A DNA stretch of 64,000 nucleotides from Dactylis glomerata. Lineage: Eukaryota; Streptophyta; Magnoliopsida; Poales; Poaceae. Positions within the stretch are counted from its first letter, which is position 1. Every line of letters starts with the position of its first letter. The notes under the pieces were generated by a model. It searched no databases. It had not been told where the DNA came from and worked only from the letters and a program-made list of their open reading frames with translations. Of the stretch, positions 12,218 through 22,669 are shown one piece after another. The DNA is taken from contig QXEO01000222.1 of the NCBI GenBank assembly GCA_007115705.1, forward strand, positions 3,785,176-3,849,175, given 5' to 3'. Made by a program: the position numbers and the translations under genes.

Positions 12218-12355
12218 CGAGTACATCTGGAAAGTACCTTGCAGCCTGCTCGAAGGATTATAGCTAGGCTGTTGCAAGAGGATGCCGCGTTTTTCCGCGA
12301 GTATCACTATTTAGATCCTTTAGGTGTAGACGATTCTGATAACCCGATGTTGTAA
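12218..12355 (+). pseudogene. Antisense ORF of T2, 3' end, split off by T3
   Basis: If one copy of the CGAGT duplication is taken as host sequence, the frame reaching 2751 continues without shift from 12223 to a TAA at 12353-12355, adding about 44 codons. The end has an EDAAFFREYHYL-like run, a common C-terminal signature of grass Tat antisense ORFs (from memory). An exact frame join across a target duplication shows that the ORF existed before T3 inserted. Confidence 0.7.
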
Positions 12356-12648
12356 TACTCGTGTATATGTGGAACGCGAGAGTTTCATATTTCGTGAGTC
12401 GTATGTCTGAAATTTGTTCTCAGAGCATTTTGTATGATTTGTGCATTTGCCGCATTTTCCTTTTGAGAGACTCATAAACTCAAATATGAGGAACGTTTTA
12501 TCTTTATTATACTTGTAATGTAAGATATATGGGGTGACCCAAGAGATCCGGCCTATGACCTGTGTTCTGGATCTAGAGGGCATTGCCCTAGGATGACTCG
12601 TGGCTTTTACAGCCTTATTCTTCTACTCTACTTTGTTGTTCTTGATAC
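12356..12648. other. Tail-to-tail spacer of T2
   Basis: This is the gap between the stop of the antisense ORF (plus strand) and the stop of gag-protease (minus strand). Pol would be expected here in a complete Tat element; only about 290 bp of AT-rich sequence is present. It may hold the 3' ends of both transcripts. I see no ORF or repeat in it. Confidence 0.6.
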
Positions 12649-15240
12649 TTATGCCATCGTGGCCTTCTCTTCTTCATTTGTAGTTTTGTCTTCTCCTGAT
12701 GTTTCCACTCGTGGTTTCTTCATCTCTGGCTCTGCCGCACGTCGTTCGGGTAGCTTGTCGCCTTCCATAGTCGTGCTTTTCGCCTTCTCTGCATAGTTGG
12801 TTATCATGCCAAAGTTTTGCGCCATCTTTTGAAACTCCTTGTCGCATAGGTCTGAAACCTCGAAGCTTCCCTTTACTATGATGATTCCCTTTGGTCCTGG
12901 CATCTTGAGTACTAGATACGTATAGTGTGGTACTGCCATGAATCGCGAAAACGCGGGTCGCCCAAGGATCGCATGATACTGAGATGGCCAATCCATGACT
13001 TCAAAGTCGAGCTTTTCTCTTCTGTAGTTTTGTCGGTTGCCGAAGCAAATGTTGAGTGCTATCCGACCTAGTGGATAATTGGCACTTCCTCGTACAATCC
13101 CATGGAAGGAACAGTCTGTTGGCTTCAGAAACTCTAGTGATATGTGCATTGCTCTAAGAGTTTTCGCATATATCAAATTGATTCCACTTCCCGCGTCCAT
13201 GAATATTCTGTCGACATCATACGTGCCAATCTGAGCTTTGAGTACCAGAGGCGCGTTCCCTGGCTGAGGTACTATTATAGGGTGATCTTCTCTGCTGAAC
13301 TCGATTGGTTGTTCTGACCAGTGTAGATATTTCGTTGTAGCTGGAGGCGAAGTAACTGCTAGATTGACTTGTCGGGTAATACTTTTTTCTTCTTTGTTCG
13401 ACTTGGGCACAGGTTGTATCATTGCTGTAATGTGCCCCTTAGATGGAACGTATCCTTCGTCATCATTGCGCCCCTGGCTTGGCTGGTCTTGTCCTTGAGG
13501 AGCTCCATTGTTCCCTTGTTGACTTGTGGGAGGTTTGTTGTTTCCTTCGCATCCTTGTCGCTTTGCTTCGGTTTGCTTGCTTAGTGCTGCTTCTTGTAGT
13601 TTCAGGAACGTTGTACAATCTTTCATTGCGTGCCTGGACATGCATTTTCCATCGATGAAAGCTGAGTGTATATGGCAAGGCCCGTTCAACATGTCTTCTG
13701 GCGATGGGTTGTACTCTCTGGATTCTCTTGTGTTAAATTTTTTGTAGTCCTCTTTTCTGTAGCTTTGATATCCTGAGCTTCTGCGATCACTCCCTTGGTA
13801 GCTATTGTCCTTATATCCTGCGGATACTTGGCTATGGGAGCCGTAGTTGTCGTAATTGCGGGACCTTCTTCTTTGACTTCCATATCTGTTTCTTCTGTCG
13901 TCCGCTGGCGATCGCGTCCGCTTGTTGTTGCATGCATCTTCTCCGTCTGCAAATCTGTTTTCTACATCGATGAGGTCTGACACTGTTTTTAGCTTGATTC
14001 TGCCCATCTCTTCAACTAGGTCTCTTTGCCTTAATCCATTTATGAACGCGTCTATTGCTCTTTCGTCTGAAACTTCAACTGCTGAATTTTTTATAAGACT
14101 CCATCTTTGGATGTATGCCCTTAGGGTTTCTTCGCGTTGTTGCACGCATGCCTTGACTTCTTCTATTGATGTCGGCCGCTTATATGTCGACCTGAAGTTA
14201 CTTGTAAATTGCTTTGTGAGATCTTCCCAACTTCCAATAGTCTCTTTCTCTAATTTGCTCAACCATGACCTTGCTGTGCCGGTGAGGTGTAGTTCCAAAC
14301 TTTGCATTGCTGTTTCTTTGGTTCCTCCCAATATTTGTACTGCTTGTCGATAATCTGAGAGCCATGACTGTGGTTCCTGTGATCCATTGTACTTTTGTTG
14401 ATCATGAAGTAGTTTGAACCCCTTGGGTACTAGCGTAGTGCGAACCCTGTGGGTAAAGCATGATGCTCCCATCTCCTTTTCGTCATCTTCATAGCCGTGC
14501 TTTTTGTTTGGAGATCGAGATCTTCGGGTTCCTCCATGTTTTGGGCTCCTGTGGCATCTTGGTGATGGCGATCGAGATCGTCGACTACTGCTTCTGTGCT
14601 GAGGACTATTGTGACGGCGAGGTGACCTTGGTTTGTGTGTTTCCTTCTTGTGATATGCCTCCTCTTCTTTTGATGATAGCTTGTTGCCCACCATCTTCAG
14701 TCCGTTCAACGCTGCTCTGTGCATATGTTCTCTCAGGTCTCCCTGACTTGGTCGAGTTGTAAATAGATACGCTTGAGCTACCACTAGTGCTGCTTCGGGA
14801 GTTTTTGGTATGATGTTTCCCTGCTCGTCGACCGATAGGAAGGACGAGTCGAGATTTTTGGAGATGCTTTGCCTTTCTGAGTACTCGAGGTTTTCGTACC
14901 TTGAACCATGTTGCCGATTCCTATTTGCGTTAGTATGTGATGCGTCGCTTCGTGCTCTGCAAGCGGCATTGCTAGCTGCAATGGTTGAGTCTTTTCTTTG
15001 TTGTATCTCTATTTTCTCTTTTGCTAATTGCTTTGCCTGCTGCCTTAGGGCATAGTGATACCCCATGAGCATATCCTTGCTGGAATTTGATGGTATCGGC
15101 ATGCCGTGCTCTACGGCTGCCCTTATTACTCTCCATTCGTCGGCTGATAGCCGAATTTTTTCCCTGGTTGCGAGGGATTCTGCTGTTTGCCCTTCTACTA
15201 GATGATTTGCTCCTCTATCGACATTTGCTGGGTTTAGCAC
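12649..15240 (-). CDS. T2 gag-protease, main frame
   Basis: An uninterrupted 863-codon frame on the minus strand. It encodes the structural capsid protein of the retrotransposon particle and a retropepsin-like protease. Residues 1-180 form an N-terminal helical region. Residues 205-248 are rich in Arg-Ser pairs (RSPRRHNSP, RRSRSPSPR). The Retrotrans_gag-like domain spans about 290-435, with the family core ARSWLSKLE at 323-331. A basic Tyr/Ser/Arg-rich stretch follows at 440-500. A short Cys/His cluster (CHIHSAFIDGKCMSRHAMKDC region, 522-542) takes the place of a classic CCHC knuckle. The aspartic protease lies at about 675-790, with FMDAGSG as the active-site loop and AILGRPAF near the end. 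The frame starts at a GTG, overlaps the upstream ORF by a few bases and probably continues it. No pol follows. Confidence 0.85.
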   Translation of the reverse strand: MLNPANVDRGANHLVEGQTAESLATREKIRLSADEWRVIRAAVEHGMPIPSNSSKDMLMGYHYALRQQAKQLAKEKIEIQQRKDSTIAASNAACRARSDASHTNANRNRQHGSRYENLEYSERQSISKNLDSSFLSVDEQGNIIPKTPEAALVVAQAYLFTTRPSQGDLREHMHRAALNGLKMVGNKLSSKEEEAYHKKETHKPRSPRRHNSPQHRSSSRRSRSPSPRCHRSPKHGGTRRSRSPNKKHGYEDDEKEMGASCFTHRVRTTLVPKGFKLLHDQQKYNGSQEPQSWLSDYRQAVQILGGTKETAMQSLELHLTGTARSWLSKLEKETIGSWEDLTKQFTSNFRSTYKRPTSIEEVKACVQQREETLRAYIQRWSLIKNSAVEVSDERAIDAFINGLRQRDLVEEMGRIKLKTVSDLIDVENRFADGEDACNNKRTRSPADDRRNRYGSQRRRSRNYDNYGSHSQVSAGYKDNSYQGSDRRSSGYQSYRKEDYKKFNTRESREYNPSPEDMLNGPCHIHSAFIDGKCMSRHAMKDCTTFLKLQEAALSKQTEAKRQGCEGNNKPPTSQQGNNGAPQGQDQPSQGRNDDEGYVPSKGHITAMIQPVPKSNKEEKSITRQVNLAVTSPPATTKYLHWSEQPIEFSREDHPIIVPQPGNAPLVLKAQIGTYDVDRIFMDAGSGINLIYAKTLRAMHISLEFLKPTDCSFHGIVRGSANYPLGRIALNICFGNRQNYRREKLDFEVMDWPSQYHAILGRPAFSRFMAVPHYTYLVLKMPGPKGIIIVKGSFEVSDLCDKEFQKMAQNFGMITNYAEKAKSTTMEGDKLPERRAAEPEMKKPRVETSGEDKTTNEEEKATMA

Positions 15241-15725
15241 TGGATTGTTTTTTCGTCAAATTCTTCTGAATTGTCTCCTACAATGGCGAGCACCTGGCAC
15301 TTTTTGCCGATTTTGTTATTAAAGCTTGAGAAGATCGAGTCATCATCTTCAGAAAGCTCTAACCCTATCTTCCACGTATCTGTTGACTTGTCTGAGATAT
15401 CATCGTGGTAAATCACAAGATCTTCGAGTTGGACCCCTAAGTCGAAATCTTCCATTGTTTCGTCGCCTTCTGCAATTTTTCTTTTTTGTACTTCTCCTAA
15501 GCTGACCAGCGAGTTTACCTTGCTGGAAGAGCCTTTAGAATATTCCATCATTGCTATTGTTTTGGGCTCACTTGCCGACAGATCTGGTTTCGCCGGATCT
15601 AAAAGGCGAGTCGAACCCGAAGGCCCGATGAAGATGCTGAGACTTCCGATTGTCAACTCCATCTCTTGATTTTCATCGATTCCTGCACTGCTGTTGGCTA
15701 AAAGCAAAAAAGCCATCGAATTCAT
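15234..15725 (-). CDS. T2 ORF before gag, probably the gag N-terminus
   Basis: An open frame of about 164 codons, starting at the first ATG (15725) after the primer-site region and ending TAA at 15234-15236. It is acidic and has no recognised domain. It overlaps the gag frame at a run of six A on the minus strand (about 15247-15252); gag lies one base back. The simplest reading is one gag ORF with a single-base indel in the A run. The alternative is a separate leader ORF, as in Ogre-type Tat elements. The heptamer register does not fit a classical minus-one slippery site. Confidence 0.55.
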   Translation of the reverse strand: MNSMAFLLLANSSAGIDENQEMELTIGSLSIFIGPSGSTRLLDPAKPDLSASEPKTIAMMEYSKGSSSKVNSLVSLGEVQKRKIAEGDETMEDFDLGVQLEDLVIYHDDISDKSTDTWKIGLELSEDDDSIFSSFNNKIGKKCQVLAIVGDNSEEFDEKTIQC

Positions 15726-15740
15726 GATTCCAACGCCCAG

Positions 15741-15760
15741 GATCCCCACAGTCGGCGTCA
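15741..15760 (-). other. T2 putative primer binding site
   Basis: TGACGCCGACTGTGGGGATC on the minus strand lies two bases inside the 5' LTR, where a tRNA primer site is expected. I cannot assign the tRNA with confidence. Confidence 0.55.
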
Positions 15761-15762
15761 AT

Positions 15763-16098
15763 TGACGAGGGGTTAACTCGACAAATGTCCTAGATGAAGG
15801 ACTTAGGATCGGGGAGATAGGGCGTCGGATGAACTCGAAGGTAAAGTTAGTCGAAACAGGTGTATATCAAAAGTAAACTTGGGTGTTGAACCTTGCTTGC
15901 TTTCAATCTGACCTACACCGTCCCCTCCTGGACCCTATATATAGGTGGCTAGGTCTCGAGGATCGGGTAGGGTCTGATACAGATTACAATATCGACATAT
16001 GATAAGAACTCGTATCTCGACTATTATTACAATTGGGCCTAGCTTAACAGGCCTCAGGGGTACTCAACTAGCAGGCTCTATTAGCTATACCCTTGTCA
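15763..16098 (-). mobile_element. T2 5' LTR, 336 bp, with TATA box
   Basis: On the plus strand it starts TGACGAGGGG and ends CCCTTGTCA, giving the short inverted ends TGAC(G/A)AGGG typical of LTRs. A TATATATA box at 15936-15943 fits a minus-strand promoter, with transcription starting some 30 bp to the left. The partner LTR is not in the window, so the borders rest on the TG/CA ends, the primer-site position and the abrupt switch to T4 sequence at 16099. Confidence 0.78.
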
Positions 16099-16224
16099 AC
16101 TGGTAATTAAGGTACTCCTTTTAATAAAGTACCAGAGCAAAGCATTAACACTCGGTGAACACATGTGATCCTCACATCATAGCCATCCCCTCCGGTTATC
16201 CCAATTTCTGTCACTTTGGGGCCT

Positions 16225-17849
16225 TGCTACCGGTGATGGCGCCAGAAAATAAGCTGTTGGCGTATGGTTGATGTGGAAGCAGACGTCCTTGTGCGTGGTG
16301 CTTGACCAGCCCGTTGGGAACCCCAAGAGGATGGTATGATGAGTGTAGCGGCTAGTTTCCCTCAGTTAAGAAACCAAGGTTTAATATCGATCAGGAGAAG
16401 AGAGACGATGATGACTGAAGGTGTTTGTGGAACCTGCACACTCACAAACAAATACTTTGTTCCCAACTTGCGATGAGGTTGTCAATCTCACCGGTTTGCT
16501 TGAAACAAAGGTTATGACTGTATCGAGTGGAAAACAGTAGAGTATGCGAGTAAAGTAAACAGTGCGGGAAAAGTAAACAGTTGATTGCAATATGATTAAA
16601 ATAGGACCGGGGTCCACAGTTCACTAGTGGTGTCTCTCCATAGATAAAATAACATGCTGGGTAAACAAATTACAGTTGGGCAATTGATAGAATAGAGCTA
16701 ACGTGATATGTCAAGAAGATCACTATGAGATTTACTCTGGGCATTACAACAAAATACATAGACCGCCATCCAGCTGCATCTATGACTAATAATCCACCCC
16801 CGGGGATATCATCCGAACACCCTAGAAGTATTAAGTTGCGAACAACAGATAATTGCATTAAGCAAAGTGTGTAATGTAAACAAAGCATATGCCCTTGAGC
16901 ATATGAATGTTGTTTTCTCCCTAGTAGCAACAACACATCTACCACCTTAGAGGTTTCTGTCACTCCCCCAGGTGAAATAGAGGCATGAACCCACTATCGA
17001 GCATAAATACCCCCTCTTGGAGTCACTAGCAACTACTCGGCCAAGATAGCTACTAACAACGGAGAGCATGCAAGATCATAAACAACATAGAGATAACAAA
17101 AGATATAATTCAGTACAGCAACTTAATCATAAACACCAATATTCATCGGATCCCAACAAACCAACATCATAGAATTACATAACAGTGATCTCAATCATGT
17201 ATGGCAGCTCATGAGATCTAAACATGAAGCACATGGTGGAGAAGACAACCATCTAGCTACTGCTATGGACCCATAGTCCAAGGTAGACTACTCAATCATC
17301 GCTCTGGAGGTAATCATGGCAATGAAGGAGACCTCCGGTGGCGATTCCCCTCTCCGGCAGGGTGCCGGGAAGAGCTTCTGGACCCTCCCGATCTTCGGGT
17401 CGACGGCGGCGGCGGATCGCGATGTATTCTGGAAAACTGATCGGGCCCTTAGGTTTTTCTCGTCAGGGGTTATATGTAGGCGAAGGGGGGCTGTCAGAGG
17501 TGGAGCCACGCGGCCTCACACGGGGGTGGCGCGGCCAGGGGCCAGGCCGCGCCGCCCCTGTGTGTGGGGGCCACGTGGCCCCCCTCCGTCAGGTCTTCGG
17601 ATGTTTGGGAGCTCCCCGATGAAATATGACTTCAGGAACTTGTTTCGTCCAATTCCGAGAATATTTCCTGTGTATCACTTCTGAAAAACAAAAACAGCAG
17701 AAAATAGGAAACTGGCACTGTGGCACTTCGTTAATAGGTTAGTTCCGGAAAATGTATAAAAATGCCACTAAGTGTAACGAAACAATGGGCAAATGGTGTA
17801 AAACGAAGCATGGAGCATCAAAAATTATAGATATGTTTGAGACGTATCA
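16225..17849 (-). mobile_element. T5 3' LTR
   Basis: On the minus strand it begins TGATACGTCTCAAACATATC and ends ATCACCGGTAGCA. The GC-rich palindrome is at 17515-17571, followed in transcription by CATATAA at about 17469-17476. The LTR end contains TTTTCTGGCGCCATCACCGG, a copy-like echo of the primer-site region. Confidence 0.95.
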
Positions 17850-20437
17850 AGCATCCCCAAGCTTAACTCCTGCTCGTCCTCGAGTAGGTAAGTGATAACA
17901 AAAGAATAATTTTTGAGGTGACATGCACCTACACAATCTTGATCATATATGTAAGCATTGGTGAGCTGGGATCAATAGAACTTAAAACATGGCATGAAGA
18001 TATAATCATGACAATAAGAACTTAGCAACCATGTTGTAAACATGCAAATGAACACAAACAAAAGATCATGGTAATGAAACAATGAAAGTCAAACGTGTGT
18101 TCAAATCATAAGGAAAAACATACAAGTGGTTTTCAGCTTGTCCTTCAAAGAGAGTAAAACATAAATGCATAGGACACCTCAAAGTTTAAGAGGGCGAGTA
18201 GATACAAATAATTTAAGAACAAGTGAAACCAACAATATGAGTCAATCAATGAACCTTGGGACAATGCATATCACACTAAGAATGACAACTATGCTCTCTT
18301 AATGGTGCATAAAGAAAGAAGGTTGTGACTCAACATAAAAGTAAAAGAAAGGCCCTTCGCAGAGGGAAGCAGTGATTTAGCATGTGCTAGAGCTTTTCAT
18401 TTTGTAAAACAGAGATAAAAACTTGATTTTGAGAGGTGGTTGTCTTTGTCAACGACTGGCAATGGGGTTCTTACTATCTTCCATACAAAAATGAAGCAAG
18501 TTTTTGAGAGAGAGATTGGCACTTTGGTGCTCTTTTTATAAAACTTGGCACTCCTCCCCACCTTTTTCCTTTCACATACCATGGCTAACCGATTCCATCG
18601 GGTGCCCACCAACATTCACATACCATGGAGGAGTGCCTTTTTTTCTTTTATTTTTTTTTCTTTTTTTTTCTTTTTTGGAATAAGCAATATGGAAGATAGC
18701 AAATCCGACCACTACGTCCCCATGAGCTGAAAACAGTGTCACAAAACGAGAAGTATTTTGAAGGTTTTTGAAAGGTAGCACATGAAAATTTTACTTTGGA
18801 ATGGCTTACAAATACCATGCATAGGAGTTTATAGTGGACACTTTGGAAAACTTGGCTTTTAGGAGTTGGATGCACGAGTAGAGCTCATACTCAGTACAAG
18901 GTGAGGGCTAGCAAAAGACTGGGAGCGACCAACTAAGAGAGCAATAATGGCCATAATCATGCAAAGCGACAAAGCGACATTAAAAGAAGCATACGATGGC
19001 ATCAAAAGTCAAAAACTAAATGATCATGAAGGCTATTGGCGGCTTTGTAAGAGTCTAACATGTGTGAGCATGCGCCAAGTCAACCCAAATAAAGCATCAA
19101 GGAGAAAACCAAAATAATGCTTCCATACAATAAAAACAACGCATGATTTTTTCAAAGGCTCATTAAGCAATCTCAGTTATTTGAGACAAGTCATGCTACA
19201 GCAAAACCACTAAGCACACTATCAAAAAGACATCAAGCATGACATGAAAAAGCCTAAGCCGCAGTCTACACAAGCTCCTTCTTGTACCACTGTTTTGCAC
19301 AAAGCTTTTTCTCTTTTCCAACACCATTTGAAATTTTTAAAGATACCTCTTTTGATGAAAACCAATAAAGTTCAGAGGCAAAAATACACCTTGATGAAAA
19401 GTTATGAAAAGATCTGAACGCAAATCAAGGCGAAAACGAAAACCAAAAGCAGTAGCAGAAAAGGTAGAACGCTTGATTTTAAATAGGAGTGAAAACTAGA
19501 GCGTTCTTTGCAAATGAAAACGAGTACATCTCCTCCAAAGGAAATTTGTTGGGGTCCAACCATTTATTGCAGCAAACAAACAAACTAAGCAAACCAACTA
19601 AGAAAACTAAAACAACTGACGCTCCAAGAAAAACACATAGTGCATGAAGCAATAAAAATATAGTGTTTTAAAAGGTGACCTGATTTTTGCCGATGAAGAA
19701 GGGGTGCCTCGGGGGCATCCCCAAGCTTTGACGCTTGTACTTCTTGGATATTTCTTGGGGTGCTGGGCATCCCCAAGCTTGAGCTTTTGTCCATTCTTCA
19801 ACTCATCTCATCATTCTCCAATCCCTACACTTGAAAACTTCCTTCATACAAAACTAAACACAATTCTATTAGCAACATTAGTGTAAGCATAAAATATATT
19901 CAACCTCTTTTAGCTTCAGGTTTCAACCCAAAACCACCACATATAAAGTATATACTACTGTAGCAACTTCCACAAGAGTTCCATGATAAAAAAGAACTCG
20001 AAATAAAGCGATAAAGTGGCAAAAACGAATATTGGCAGAAATCTGTCAAAACTGAACAGCTGACAAAGGACGAATTTTTGAGGGATTTTTCGTTGCTCAA
20101 ATCAAAAAGTGTTCAACTAAGAAAAGTTTGGATATAACCTGGGGCATATGCACAAGAAATCGCAGGTCCAATAGATAAACAGAGAATTTTCACGAATTTT
20201 TACGGTGCAGCACCGAAAACAGTTTCAGGACAGCAGTTTCCCCAAATCTTTACCTCACTCAAATTAGAGGCTTCTCTTGGCACAAAAATGAAATAAACAA
20301 GATAAGGAGTGGTCATTACAGTAGTAATGACTTCCAAGACTCAAATAAAAGAAAAAGTACTGTAAAAGAAAACATTGGGTTATCTCCCAAGAGTGCTTTT
20401 CTTTAACGCCTTTGAGCTAGGCGCAGAAAAGTGCGAA
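17850..20437. other. T5 non-coding 3' internal region
   Basis: 2.6 kb without a credible ORF. It is largely homologous to the T11 tail (51979-54911 in the opposite direction), for example the motif around 20376-20398 right after gag. It contains the hairpin core at 18353-18366, a T-rich run at about 18641-18673, and a purine-rich tract (CTTGGGGATGC on the minus strand) at the LTR border, with further copies of the CCCCAAGCTT motif at about 19720 and 19770. Confidence 0.75.
18353..18366 (-). other. Conserved 3' hairpin core (T5 copy)
   Basis: CCCTTCGCAGAGGG, identical to the T3 copy and 504 bp from the 3' LTR. Confidence 0.75.
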
Positions 20438-22501
20438 TCAAGTAATATCAAGAGATGAAGCATCAAGCTCATAATTTTCTCTAAGAATAGAGTCAAATAG
20501 TATTTTCTTTCTTTTCCTAGGGAAGTGTTCCATACCTTTCTTAAGTGGGAATTGATACTTGATAGTGCCTTCCCTCATATCAATGATAGCACCTACAGTT
20601 CGAAGAAAAGGTCTTCCCAAAATAATAGGACATGAAGCATGGCATTCAACATCCATAACAAGAAAATCAACGGGAACAAGGTTATTGTTAACCACAATAA
20701 GAACATCATTAATCCTTCCCAAAGGTTTCTTCTTAGCAACATCAGCAATAGGAACATCAAAATAACACTTTTCAAGCGGTGGCAAATCAAGCATGTCATA
20801 AATCTTTCTAGGCATGATAGAAATACTAGCACCTAGATCACATAAAGCATGGCAATCATAACCATTAACATGCATATCAATGATGGGTTCCCAACCATCT
20901 TCTAACTTCTTGGGAACAGAGGCTTTTTGCTTCAACTTTTCATCCCTAATCTTTATAAGAGCATTGGTAATATGCTTAGTAAAAGCAATATTTAAAGAAC
21001 TAGCATTGGGAGTCAAAGCAAGCTTTTGCAAGAACAAAATTACTTCAGATATATTGCAGCCATCAACATCAAAATCATTAAAAGAGATAGAGCTATCATC
21101 TCCCACACTCCGAAAAATTTCAGCACTCTTTTGAGAAAAAGTTTTGGCAGTTTTAGGCTTTTTAACACAAGGAGTGGGAGTTTTCTCTACACCAATCAAA
21201 GTAAGAGGATTACTATCAGTAGGAGCAACATCATTAGAGGTAGTAATGATACATACCTTCATCTCTCTAGCCATCTCATCCTCTCTTTCCCACCTGGCAT
21301 GCAATTCCGCTAACAATCTAATATTTTCATCAATTCCAACTTGGGTAGCATTAGCGGCAGCAACAATATTGCTCACATTCACATCATTAGGGTACACTTT
21401 TGATTTCAGAAGTTCAACATCATGAGCAAGGCTATCAACTTTAGAAGCAAGAATATCAATTTTGCCTAACTTTTCCTCAACAGACTTGTTAAAAGCAGTT
21501 TGCTTACCGATGAAGTCCTTGAGCATTACCTCAAGCTCAGAGGGCGCGGCCCTAGTATTGTTGTAGGAATTGCCATAAGAGTTACCATAACCATTACCAT
21601 TGGTAGAAGGATATGGCCTATAATTGTTACTAGCAAAATTGTTCCTATAAGCATTGTTGTTAAAATTGTTGTTTCTAATGAAATTCACATCAACTTGCTC
21701 TTCTTGAGCAACCAGAGAGGCCAAAGGAACATTATTAGGATCAACATGAGTCCTATCATTAGCAAACATAGCCATAATGGTATCAATCTTATCATTCAAG
21801 GAAGAGGTTTCCTCAACAGAATTTACCTTCTTACCTTGTGGAGCTCTCTCGGTGTGCCATTCAGAATAATTTACCATCATGTTGTCGAGTAGCTTTGACA
21901 CGGCGCCCAATGTAAGGGACATAAAAGTGCCTCCAGCAGCTGAATCAAGTAGGTTCCTTGAAGAAAAATTCAGTCCTGCATAAAAAGTTTGGATAATCAT
22001 CCAAGTAGTCAGTCCATGAGTGGGGCAATTCTTTATCATAGATTTCATTCTTTCCCAAGCTTGAGCAACATGTTCATTATCAAACTGAGTAAACTTCATA
22101 ATATTGCTATGCAACGATATAATCTTAGCAGGAGGATAGTATCTACCAATAAAAGCATCCTTACACTTAGCCCATGAATCAATACTATTCTTAGTCAAAG
22201 ACAGCAACCAATCTTTAGCCTTTCCTCTCAAAGAAAAAGGAAACAACTTGAGCTTAATAATATCACTATCAACATCTTTATATTTCTGCATCTCACATAG
22301 CTCAACAAAATTGTTGAGATGAGCTGCAGCATCTTCAGTACTAGCACCAAAAAATTGCTCTTTCATAACAAGGTTCAATAAAGCAGGCTTAATCTCATAA
22401 AAAGTGGTAGCAGGAACATGTGGTGCAATAGGAGTGCAGATAAAATCATTATTGTTTGTGCTAGCAAAATCACACAACTTGGTGTTTTCAGGACTGGCCA
22501 T
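20438..22501 (-). CDS. T5 gag-protease
   Basis: An intact frame of 687 codons with an ATG start at 22501. The gag domain is at about residues 30-200, with the core LFPFSLRGKAKDWLLSL at about 87-103. Residues about 275-320 are rich in Asn, Tyr and Gly (repeats of GNSYGNSY type) instead of a CCHC knuckle, so RNA binding may depend on this low-complexity part. A coiled-coil-like segment follows (about 325-370). The retropepsin is at about 540-650, with active site LCDLGASIS near 555 and ILGRPFL further on. The C-terminus is ELDASSLDIT. It follows the leader directly and is the only gene of T5. RT and integrase would have to come from elsewhere, for instance a T6-like element. Confidence 0.92.
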   Translation of the reverse strand: MASPENTKLCDFASTNNNDFICTPIAPHVPATTFYEIKPALLNLVMKEQFFGASTEDAAAHLNNFVELCEMQKYKDVDSDIIKLKLFPFSLRGKAKDWLLSLTKNSIDSWAKCKDAFIGRYYPPAKIISLHSNIMKFTQFDNEHVAQAWERMKSMIKNCPTHGLTTWMIIQTFYAGLNFSSRNLLDSAAGGTFMSLTLGAVSKLLDNMMVNYSEWHTERAPQGKKVNSVEETSSLNDKIDTIMAMFANDRTHVDPNNVPLASLVAQEEQVDVNFIRNNNFNNNAYRNNFASNNYRPYPSTNGNGYGNSYGNSYNNTRAAPSELEVMLKDFIGKQTAFNKSVEEKLGKIDILASKVDSLAHDVELLKSKVYPNDVNVSNIVAAANATQVGIDENIRLLAELHARWEREDEMAREMKVCIITTSNDVAPTDSNPLTLIGVEKTPTPCVKKPKTAKTFSQKSAEIFRSVGDDSSISFNDFDVDGCNISEVILFLQKLALTPNASSLNIAFTKHITNALIKIRDEKLKQKASVPKKLEDGWEPIIDMHVNGYDCHALCDLGASISIMPRKIYDMLDLPPLEKCYFDVPIADVAKKKPLGRINDVLIVVNNNLVPVDFLVMDVECHASCPIILGRPFLRTVGAIIDMREGTIKYQFPLKKGMEHFPRKRKKILFDSILRENYELDASSLDIT

Positions 22502-22669
22502 TTCAGCAAAATGAAAGTAAACAAGTAAAAACAGCTACCAAGGATTCTAATTTTTTTTTGGGTTTTTGATATAAAAGCAATGCAGGTAAAATAAATAAAA
22601 TAAAGCAAAACAAATAACAAAGCAAAGAATGTGTGTGCGAAGAACTCCCCTCGCAGAAGTCTTCTCTCT

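Larger units (their letters stand above)
1199..16098 (-). mobile_element. T2: Tat-like Gypsy element without pol, interrupted by T3
   Basis: Read on the minus strand, the order is a 336 bp 5' LTR (15763-16098), a primer-site-like stretch, an N-terminal ORF, gag-protease (to 12649), a spacer, and then an ORF on the opposite strand (12355 back to 12218, then 2751 to 1199). An extra antisense ORF near the 3' end is known in Tat-clade elements such as Grande. No RT, RNase H or integrase lies between gag-protease and the antisense ORF, so this copy, and probably its family, is non-autonomous. T3 is inserted in the antisense ORF and T1 cuts off the 3' end. T2 sits in the T4 LTR. The 3' LTR is outside the window, so ACTGG (16099-16103) is only a presumed target duplication. 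Confidence 0.8.

Noticed and set aside
15247..15253. A AAA AAC as a classical minus-one slippery heptamer
   Set aside because: The zero frame reads GAA AAA ACA here, so the heptamer is not in the X XXY YYZ register needed for tandem slippage.
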